Below, piece after piece: positions 35,042 through 43,734 of a stretch of 64,000 nt of DNA. Every line of letters begins with the position of its first letter. The first letter of the stretch is position 1. Below the pieces are notes generated by a model. That model worked only from the letters and a program-made list of their open reading frames with translations. It searched no databases and had not been told where the DNA came from. Location: the NCBI GenBank assembly GCA_037447655.1, contig JBBHKE010001642.1, positions 1 to 64,000 of the forward strand, read 5' to 3'. The stretch is from Zygnema cylindricum (lineage: Eukaryota; Streptophyta; Zygnematophyceae; Zygnematales; Zygnemataceae). Made by a program: the position numbers and the translations under genes.

Positions 35042-35845
35042 TGTTGTTCTACAACCACCGGTGCAGGTGGAGGAGCAGCAGTAGTAGTAGAAGTAGGCAT
35101 GATACACTCTCAGAAGCTATCAAGAATCCTACCAAACAGCTATTCTTAAGTGCTCACCAACTCTTATACAAGCATCCAAACCTCACAAAACACTATCAGA
35201 ATATAGAGTAGCATAAACACTGATAACTCCCAAAGTTATAGCACAATTGACCCGACAACACTCAAGATATAATACTCAGATGTTTCCCAAAAACTCTCTG
35301 CAGTTTTACTACTTGGAAGTCTGGATACATAATATGCTATGAGTCCTAAGTCTTATACTTGTGTTGAACTGGCAACACCATTGTACTTGAGAGGTACATC
35401 AAACCACCAAGCTACAACAAATCTATCAAGCTACCATTGAGCTATCACTAAGCTACCACTGAGCTATCACTAAGCTAACTAGAATGGTATTTATCGTAGT
35501 TGCTCTATCCTGTACATAATCACATTAAGAATATTAGACGTTGTGTTGTCCGTACGGACCATATCAAACATAATCATGGTTGCCTTGTCCTGTCTGTGTT
35601 TAAGCTTCGCTGCTGCGCTGCTCTGCTGTATAGCAGCTGCTCTGTTGTATAGCTACTGCTCTGCTGTATAGCAGGTGCGCTGCAGAATAGCAGCTGCGTT
35701 GCTCTGTTGTATAGCAGCTGCTCTGCTGTGTAGCAGCTGCGCTGCTGTATAGCAGCTGCGCTGCTCTGTTGTATAGCAGCTGCGGTGCTCTGTCTGTAAA
35801 GCAGCTGCGCTGCTCTGAGACTGAAAGCTTTCCAAAAAGACAACA
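35042..35845 (-). mobile_element. 3' LTR of element B
   Basis: Starts TGTTGTCTTTTTGG (right), ends TGTAGAACAACA (left). Between 35600 and 35815 it carries many copies of TGTATAGCAGCTGC(G/T)CTGCTC on the + strand, more than in the 5' LTR. Confidence 0.95.
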
Positions 35846-36005
35846 ATCCCCTAAAGCTTTAGACTCAGTATCCCAGCGCAGCTGCGGTGATAAACTAGCG
35901 CAGCATCGCAGCATCGCAATATAGCAATTAGCAAGTCACCCAGTCCCACTACCTCACAATGGTGGAATTATTGCAGAGTCGCAGTATAGCAGTGCATCAA
36001 TTCAA

Positions 36006-37475
36006 CTATTCACTTAATCCCACTGCGTCTCTATAATACTTCAGCTTAAGAGCAGGAAGGGTTTTAGTGAGCATATCAGCAATCATTTTTGCATCTGGCA
36101 AATAACATAATTTAATCACTCTAGAGAACACCTTTTCTCTTACAAAGTGTAATCGTACATCCATGTGCTTGCTTTTGAAGTGATGACTCGGGTTAGAAGC
36201 AATGGCAATGGCAGCCTGGTTATCACACCAGATTACCAATGGACCAACTTGCATGTATCCTAGTTGTTGTAACATGGATTTTACCCATAAGAGTTCTTTG
36301 AGGGCCGAGCTTGCTGCCATATATTCTGACTCCATTGTCGACTGTGCTGTAACCTTTTGAAGTTTGCTGCTCCAACAGCAAGTACCGTTCCCAATTTGTA
36401 GAACGAATCCCGTGGTGGATTTTCGGCTTGGCATGTCGCCATAGCTTGCATCAATCCATGATTGCAGCTTGACTTCTCCTCCGCCTAGAGTGAGTTTGAG
36501 ATCTTTAGTTCCTGCCAAATATCTTAAGACTCTCTTTGCTGCATCAAGATCAGATTTTCTCGGATTTTCTAGACTCCTGCTCAGTACCCCGACTGCTGCA
36601 GCAATGTCAGGACGGGTACAGTTCATGAAATATATTAAGCTTCCCACTATCTGTCTATAAGGTATTATTGTCATAGGATCATTCTCCCCTGACTCTAAAT
36701 ACTCGCTAACAATGACACATGGTTCTGTCTCTTCTCCCTCTAACTTCTTCCGAAACTCCATTGGAGTTAAGAATCCCTTTGCCCCCCGCATTCCGTACTC
36801 ATCTAACATGTTTCCAATAGCCTCTTTTTGAGTCAATTTTATAATTTTCTTATTTCTGTCCCTCTCTACCTGGATACCCAAAATATATTTTGCCTCACCG
36901 AGGTCTTTCATCTCGAACCGTGAGTTTAGAGCAGTTTTGATTTTGTTAATTTCAGCCATTGATTTGCTAATTAATAGTAAATCATCTACATATACTGCTA
37001 TATACACTATCCCATTTTCACCTTTTAGAACGTAGACAGAGTGATCATAACTTATCCTTTGAAATCCTAGATTAGTCAAGAATTCATCAAGCTTTATATT
37101 CCACTGTCTGGGGGCCTGTTTTAGGCCGTACAAAGATTTTAGCAACTTGCATACTAAGTGCTCTTTTCCTGGTTCCACATACTTTTCAGGCTGCTGCATG
37201 TAAATGGTCTCTTCTAGTTCTCCGTGCAAAAAGGCCGTTTTTAAATCCATCTGATGAATTTCCATATCTTCTATAGCAGCCAGGGACAGCAAAATCCTAA
37301 CTGTTGGAAATCTTACAACCGGAGAAAAAGCTTCTTCAAAGTCGATTCCTTCCTTTTGATTGTACCCCTTCGCCACAAGTCTGGCCTTATAGCGTTCAAT
37401 GGTGTTATCGGGATTTAACTTCACCTTGAATACCCATTTGCTGCCAATCGCTTTTCGGTCTGGAGGAAGGTCCAC
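36006..37475 (-). pseudogene. Reverse transcriptase-RNase H of element B
   Basis: An uninterrupted frame of 489 codons. RT begins KAIGSKWVFKVKLNPDN, then [19 protein letters not shown], the catalytic box YIAVYVDDLLL near residues 170-180, and thumb. RNase H follows with CTRPDIAAAVGVLSRSL, the catalytic residues in WIDASYGD, TMESEYMA and WCDNQAA, then MIADMLTK and the natural stop after VGLSE. All catalytic residues are present. It is only a pseudogene because of the upstream breaks. About 150 bp of GCAGC-rich sequence separate its stop from the PPT. Confidence 0.93.
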
Positions 37476-37939
37476 GAGCTCCCATGTTTAAGCCTCCATG
37501 ATCGACTTCATTTCGTCGTTTGCCGCCTCAATCTAGTGATTCCGCTCTGGTGATGAGAAGGCCTCTTGGATGGTCAAGGGCTCCCCTGAGACTGCCGAGT
37601 AGGCAAAGTGAGAGTTTGCTTGCAGGCGACTGCTTGATCTTCTTCCCCCCGGAAATTCTGAGGCTGAGATCGTCGGATGCCGCGCATTGCGCTTATTGCG
37701 CTGGTTGCGATCCGTGTGTATTGACTGCTCTTGGTCCACTTGGACCCGAAGTTGGTTAGGAACTTGGAGAGAGTCTGACTCCGGAGTCATTACCGGAGTT
37801 TGTGGAATCTGCGGGACAATTTCCTGCATGGAATCTAAGATGACATACTCCTGTACTTTTTGGTGCTTTTGTTGCTCTGTCATTTGAAATAAATCTATGG
37901 AGTCTAGTTCATCCATAACAATGATGTTTCTAGCGACAA
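37476..37939 (-). pseudogene. Integrase C-terminus to RT linker of element B, broken
   Basis: The open part (37533-37916) starts MDELDSIDLFQM and includes SASEFPGGRRSSSRLQ, the usual copia linker. Three lesions lie here: a frameshift just after FERHK (about 37940), a TAG where NHWIEAA is expected (about 37530), and a TAA where EAQTWEL is expected (about 37490). Both stops are single C/G-to-T/A changes from the expected codons. Confidence 0.85.
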
Positions 37940-39163
37940 CTATTTATGCCTTTCAAACACAAAGACTCTATAACCTTTGGAGTGATCATCATATCCTAAC
38001 AGAATACCCGGTAATCCCTTCGGTTCCATTTTCCATCTATCTGTAGACGTATCCAATATAAAGCATTGACTACCGAAGACTTTGAAATGGCTAACATCTG
38101 GTTTGCTACCTGTCCAGATCTCGTAAGGAGTTGTTTCTACCGATCTTGATCCTATCCTATTCTTAATATAAAGTGCACAATTTAGAGCTTCAGCCCAGAA
38201 TTTCGGATCCACATTTTTATCTGCGAGCATAGACCTAGAGCTTTCCGTGAGAGTTCTATTCAGTCTTTCCGACACCCCATTTTGTTCCGGTGAATATGGA
38301 ACTGTCAATAGATGACTAATGCCTTCCTCGAGTAAAAAGGTTTCAAATTCTTTCGATATATATTCACCACCATTGTCAGATCTGAGCTGTAGAATAGATG
38401 AATTATGAAGTTTTTCAGCCCATGCTTTATAGTGTTTGAAGTGACCAAACACCTCACTCTTCTCCTTCATAAAGTAAACTTTAGTAAACCTGGAGAAATC
38501 ATCTGTGAAGGTGACCATGTATTTCATCCCTCCGGCAGATGGAACCTTCGCCGGACCAAAGACATCCGAATGAATTTGTAGTAAAAGTTTCGTTGACCGA
38601 TGCTCAGACTCCTTAGGAAATGGCAATCTGTGGATTTTGCCTAAAGCGCAACCATCGCAAGTTTTGACCGGCTCATCTGTGATTGATACACCCTCTATTT
38701 TTCCAGCAAGGACCGTTTTCTTCAAACTATCATAGTTTACATGGCCTAATCTTTTATGCCACAACTCATATGAGTGCAAAATACCAGAGTACAGAACATT
38801 TTTCTCCTTGGTATTAGCCATATCCATGCGATACATCTTGCTACGATCTCTAGTACCTGTAACCGCAACCTTGCTATTTTTGCTAACAATTTGTTGACCA
38901 TTTTTCAAATTAACCTCAAAGCCTTTGCTCTCTACTAACGACGTAGAAAACAGATTTTTCTTAAAGTCATGCACAAATAAGACATTGTGAAGAGTCCTTT
39001 CAATTGCTTTTCCTTCTACCTCAACTAGTAAGGACACATCACCCACGGCACGAGTTTGGACACTCATTCCACAAGCATAATAAATATTTTTCTCCGGCGT
39101 AGCTTTCAGATTTTTGAAGATGGCCTTGTTCCAGCACATGTGGGCTGACGCTCCTGTATCCAT
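37940..39163 (-). pseudogene. Protease, GAG-pre-integrase and integrase of element B
   Basis: A 407-codon frame. Protease DTGASAHMC is at its start, then GAG-pre-integrase (LWHKRLGHVNYDSL, CDGCALGKIHRLPFP) as a zinc-binding HHCC, and the integrase core with the catalytic triad in HSDVFGP, SDNGGEY and EQNGVSE, then a C-terminal domain ending DDHSKGYRVFVFERHK. A TAG at 39167-39169 separates it from gag where GWIMDTG would be expected. Confidence 0.93.
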
Positions 39164-39166
39164 TAT

Positions 39167-40162
39167 CTATCCGGGGTCCTTCGCGCCCTCCATTGCAGCC
39201 GCCATAGCGAAGAGATCCGTATCGTCCTCCGTAGAAACCGTCAAATGCTCGTCTTGGAGAGACGAAAAAGCCGAAAATAGTGCATTTCCACGAGGTGTAG
39301 TCCCCGTGAAGCCTTTGTAAAACTGGCTTTGTTGCCATCCCGGCCGGTATAAACCTGTATCATTAGCTTTTTTAAGCTTAGGACAAAATTTGTATCCATG
39401 ACCTCTCTCACTACAATAAAAGCATGCATTGTTGGATTGTCTATTTCCGCCTTGATGAAAATGTCTGAACTGATTATACTGATTTCTTTGCTGATTAAAC
39501 TGTCCTTTTCTCTCAAAGTCTGAATTAAAAGCCTCTACTTGCCCAACATTAAGAATATTAGACGTAGCTTCCTCCTCTAGTAAAATATTGATGGCTAACT
39601 GTAAAGTCCAGTTAGCTTTATCTTTTTGTTTGAGCATGTCAGATGCTCCTTTCATACTACAAGGGAGACCCCTCATGAGCTGTGCTGCCTGTTGAAAAAG
39701 AGGAAACACCCCACTTGCACAAGCATGTGCATGTACAAGGATACGAAATTTGTTAGAATATTCAGCCATTGTACCGCCAGTGTACTTATAGTCCCAAATT
39801 TTTCCAGCCAATAGAAGCTCTTCCTGGACATTTGCCTTTTCATAATCACTTTTAAGAGATTTCCAGATATCAATTGTTTTTTTCATCTTTATCCGAGACA
39901 TAGCTAAGTCCTCAGATATACAAAATTTCAAAATAGAACGAGCTTGCGTATTTTTCTTAGACCATGACGGATCAGATTCATCCAGCGAACCATTTAATAT
40001 ATCCAAAAGATTGACATTTTCAAAATGTGTTTCAACCATATCCGCCCAGTAAACATACTTATCCCCGGAAAAGATAGGAATTCTTGATGACAGGCCCATA
40101 ACGTGCTGTTCTACAACCACCGGTGCAGGTGGAGGAGCAGCAGTAGTAGTAGAAGTAGGCAT
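39167..40162 (-). pseudogene. Gag of element B, start codon inside the LTR
   Basis: 331 codons. The first 19 (MPTSTTTAAPPPAPVVVEQ) are encoded within the LTR; codon 20 spans the LTR end, and the next codons, VMG, are encoded by the primer-binding site. Then SSRIPIFSGDKYVYWADM, a helical copia capsid region (IWKSLKSDYEKAN, IWDYKYTGGTMAEYSNKF), a Gln/Asn/Arg-rich linker, and a CCHC knuckle CFYCSERGHGYKFC. It ends at an in-frame TAG after KDPG. Assembles the virus-like particle in the cytoplasm. Confidence 0.92.
40092..40103 (-). other. Primer-binding site of element B
   Basis: CGTTATGGGCCT on the - strand directly after the LTR end ACAGCA. It pairs with the anticodon arm of initiator tRNA-Met with the first base altered, and doubles as gag codons. 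Confidence 0.75.
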
Positions 40163-40845
40163 GATACACTCTCAGAAGCTATCAAGAATCCTACCAAACA
40201 GCTATTCTTAAGTGCTCACCAATTCTTATACAAGCAACCAAACCTCACAAAACTCTATCAGAATATAGCGTAGCATAAACACTGATAACTCCCAAAGTTA
40301 TAGCACAATTGACCCGACAACACTCAAGATATAATACTCAGAAGTTTCCCAAAAATTGTCTGCAGTTTTACTACTTGGAAGTCTAGATACATAATATGCT
40401 ATGAGTCCTAAGTCTTATACTTGTGTTGAAATGGCAACACCATTGTACTTGAGAGGTACATCAAACCACCAAGCTACCACAAATCTGTCAAGCTACCATT
40501 GAGCTATCACTAAGCTACCACTGAGCTATCACTAAGCTAACTAGAATGGTATTTATCGTAGTTGCTCTATCCTGTACAGAATCACATTAAGAATATTAGA
40601 CGTTGCACTGTCCGTACGGACCATATCAAACATAATCATGGTTGCCTTGTCCTGTCTGTGTTGAAGCTTCGCTGCTGCGCTGCTCTGCTGTATAGCAACT
40701 GCTCTGTTGTATAACAGCTGCTCTGCTGTATAGCAGCTGCGCTGCTGTATAGCAGCTGCGCTGCTTTGTTGTATAGCAGCTGCGCTGCTCTGTCTGTAAA
40801 GCAGCTGAGCTGCTCTGAGACTGAAAGCTTTCCAAAAAGACAACA
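40104..40845 (-). mobile_element. 5' LTR of element B
   Basis: 742 bp, TGTTGTCTTTTTGG to TGTAGAACAGCA, right flank GTAAG. Carries GCAGCTGC repeat units at 40670-40810 and the gag ATG at 40162, 59 nt before its end. Confidence 0.95.
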
Positions 40846-40850
40846 GTAAG

Positions 40851-41020
40851 CTCCTCCAACGCCAAGTGGCGGACATCTCACTTGTCCCGAAAAAATTCCC
40901 CGTAAGTGATTTCTCGAAAAGAAATCCCTCCATTGTAAACTCCAAATAAGTGAAGTCTGTTCCATCGAACATAGGCACCCTAAATGGTAGGCCCATAACC
41001 TGAAACTCTATTTGCTCCAT
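40851..41020 (-). pseudogene. Gag start of element A
   Basis: From the ATG at 41020 inside the 5' LTR the frame reads MEQIEFQVMGLPFRVPMFDG, then FTYLEFTMEGFLFEK and on to the site where element B entered. The PBS (GGTTATGGGCC, 40990-41000) encodes VMG. It continues at 35041 after removing B. Confidence 0.85.
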
Positions 41021-42184
41021 TGCCCACAGAAATCGCAGATCCAAAAGAAGCTTATCTAGATAGTGCCGACTCCAAGTTTATATAAACCCAACTGACTGAC
41101 CCCTTGACAATCACAAACCCATTATAGCTTCACCCCTGTGAAATAAGACTTTTTGTGTGCTCAGTTCCATCACAGAATGCAAAGTTAGAATATGAGTTTT
41201 AGACACATTCACCCACTTTGACTTTCCCTTAGAAATGCAGTTATGGTGACAGGCAAAAACTCTGACCAACTACACCCCTATCTAGCCTAGACTCCCCTGA
41301 GTCGGCAGCAAAAACAATCACTGAAAATGGTCTAGTTAATTGATAGTTATGGCTGGCCAAAGTTAGCCATTTATACAAGGTGCTCTCTCACAGAGCCGAC
41401 TACCTACCATAAATTTTCTAAGTCCTATCTCTCCTCTAAGACTCTATCTACTGCACCAATCCAAATATTGTGTCGTACAGAAAAGTACAGGTGACGGTGT
41501 CCTTTCTGTACGGCCATCGTACGACATGGCCAAAATGTCGACACGTGTCATAGCCGGATTTGATCCCGCAATCTCCGCAGTCGCCGCAATCCAACATTGT
41601 CGCGCCACGTGTCACATGACGTGGCGATGACTTAAAAACGCCAAAAGTACATATTCCGTGATCGCGGCGCCTATCGTGGCCGTACGATCAAACCGGATAC
41701 AATTGTAGCCGTTGAAAATATACGCGCGATATTTGTTTCGCGTTCGAAACAAATGCGCGGTATCCGTTTCAAAAAAATATATGAAATCGTACTCCGTACT
41801 ATACAAAATTGTATCTATGCATTACGCATCTATTATTCGTTAGAACGAACTAGTCAACGTGTTAAAACATTAATATTTTTCAAACCTATCATACTCCAGC
41901 ACTGGATTTAGACTTAGTGGTTAAAGCTAACTGTTACTTTGACGGACGGCAGGTACCCGGATCAAATCCTCGGTCCGTCAAACCTTTTAGATAACTCTAT
42001 CATTATTTGAATTCTTGTCCTCTTTGGAGAGCCTAGGCAGCCATGGATCCAACTCCACTTCAAGTCTTCAGTGACTGCGACAAGTTTGGGGACTTGAGTG
42101 AAGAGTTAGAGGCAGGCTGTCACTGTCCACTTTTTGCCTTTTATTTTACAATCTCTAGACCTAGAAAATACTTAAATTTCAACA
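41001..42184 (-). mobile_element. 5' LTR of element A
   Basis: 1184 bp. In transcription order: U3 hairpin block (42050-42120), antisense tRNA-like module (41886-41985), ACGTGG and two CACGTG boxes (41542-41622), TATA-like TTGTATAAATGG (41368-41380), then R/U5 and the gag ATG 20 nt from its end. Confidence 0.93.
41886..41985 (+). other. tRNA-like module in LTR (antisense to the element)
   Basis: On the + strand: a D-arm-like CTTAGTGGTTAAAGC, then about 40 nt, then a T-arm-like segment whose parallels in other LTRs form a perfect 5-bp stem with 7-nt loop (CCAGG ATCAAAT CCTGG at 45710 and 29290). In the G-type LTR the second box reads GGTTCGAGTC (61591), close to the Pol III B box. It lacks a convincing acceptor stem, so it is not called as a tRNA gene. 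Confidence 0.5.
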
Positions 42185-43734
42185 TTATATCATGAAATCT
42201 AACATAATAAAGTTTCTTTTTTTCATTGCTTATAATCTGCCTAGACATCCCTAGGCTACCTTTTTCATCAGTGAAATAAACTTCCTCCTCAAAACTAGCA
42301 GTAAAGACTCTTTTCCTAGTGCTACAATCAAAACGCTTATCATCTAATATAGACGTAGAGATGAGGTTTTTTGTTCAGCTCCGGAATAAACAATACATCA
42401 AAGAATGTAACTATATATGTCTTTTCTTTTACTCACACTTTCAGATCTACGGATCCTACAAGAGTAGTAGTGACTATCCTCTCATCCCCATACTCTATCT
42501 CTACCGTGGGAATCTTACTTATCTTAGTGAATAGGTGATTATCCTTACACATGTGCATAGAGGCACTTGAATCTACAATCGAGCCTGCTTCCCCTTTCAA
42601 TCCACCATAAGCAGATTTTTGCTTTCGTGGAATTTCGACCTTGTTTGTCGCATGCAACTCCTCATCCAATAGGAGCTCATCGTCCTCGTTCTCGAATTTC
42701 GACTCATGTACCCGTGTCACAAGGGCATTTTTCTTTCCTCTCGGGGTCCCATCAGTCTGCATGTCCTTTAACCGAAACTCGGTTAGCTTAGTGCACTATG
42801 TCATATAGTGCCATGGTTTCTTACAGAAATGACATAAACCTTTGGGAGCCCTCGATCCGAACTCGTCGGTCCGATTTTTTTGCTCCCCCCCTCCATAACT
42901 TCCGGCCGGTTTCTTGGAATCCTTGTTCCTCCAATCGGTCCCAGCTGCCAAGGTTTGCTCACTCTTTCCTCCCCTTCGGATCTCAATCGTATTCTCCCGA
43001 ACGAGAATCATCCCTACCACTGAATTCCATATCCACCTCGAATTCGGCAAGTCCTGCACACGCTTAACTATGTTCTCGAACTCACGCTTGACTATGTTCT
43101 TGAACTCATCTGGTAACTTAATGAGCAAACACTTAACCTTTTCCTTTTTTTTTCCATCTTTTCCAACACTCTCTAATTCCATGAAAAGTGTAGCAAGCTC
43201 ATTGCAAAAATCCATCATCTTCCCCCCTTTGTATATATATGCATTAATTTTCTGATCAGCCAACTGTTGTTGCTGAATCGTACCACTTGGTACATCTCTA
43301 TGAGAGCCACCCAAAGATCGGATGCCCTCTCTACCTACAAGTGAAGAGGTGCAAGCCCTTGAGTAAGATGGTGGAGGATGAAGTCCTTTGTCGCCATATT
43401 GATGTAGTCCCAGGTATCACTATCATTCTCCTTGTTCCTTGGAATACGTGATATGAATGCTGAACCGGTTGCTATTGGTGTGATCGTCTCCTTCTCCTTT
43501 CGTTTGTCCACCAACTCCCCTTCCGTTGTCTCCTCCGTTGAAGATGGATCTACTTTTTTTGTGTATCTGCTTCGTTCAAACCCTAGAGGGACGCCAAGAC
43601 TTGATGGACGCCCCACTCATCCACTCACTATCCCCCTAAACCTTTTCTCGCATAGAGCTCCTATCATCATATTTTCCCAGTATATGAAGCCAGTTCCGCT
43701 AAAGATGGGTACCATAGAGGGCGGGCCCATAACT
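42185..43734 (-). pseudogene. Gag and protease of element H/I
   Basis: Frames at 43335-43616, 42796-43314 and 42433-42762, plus GAG-pre-integrase remains to 42185. Gag contains IYKGGKMMDFCNELATLFMEL, a 24-bp tandem duplication giving FKNIVKRE / FENIVKRV (about 43063-43112), and a zinc knuckle CHFCKKPWHYMT whose last Cys is lost. The protease motif reads IVDSSASMHMC, with the catalytic-loop Gly replaced by Ser. Dead copy. Confidence 0.82.

Larger units (their letters stand above)
35042..40845 (-). mobile_element. Copia element B, nearly intact, nested in A
   Basis: LTRs 40104-40845 (5', 742 bp) and 35042-35845 (3', 804 bp), TSD GTAAG at 35037-35041 and 40846-40850. PBS-like CGTTATGGGCC follows the 5' LTR and TTTAGGGGAT precedes the 3' LTR. 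gag-pol is complete in order and has only three nonsense codons and one frameshift. It is the youngest-looking element here. The LTR length difference comes from copy number of a GCAGC-type repeat. Confidence 0.95.
32407..42184 (-). mobile_element. Gag-only copia-type element A
   Basis: LTRs at 41001-42184 (5') and 32407-33588 (3'), about 4% different. The interior, once element B (35042-40845 plus one GTAAG) is removed, is only about 1.6 kb and contains gag but no protease, integrase, RT or RNase H. PPT and a TA microsatellite precede the 3' LTR. It resembles the TR-GAG class of non-autonomous LTR elements known in plants. It shares its gag with element C, so the structure is recurrent. No clean 5-bp TSD (AAATA left, TTATA right). 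Confidence 0.85.

Noticed and set aside
35574-35914. Ala/Gln/Ser-rich repetitive ORFs on the - strand (also 40553-41044)
   Set aside because: They are three frames of the GCAGC repeat in the B LTR; only the part at 40851-41020 is real gag, of element A.
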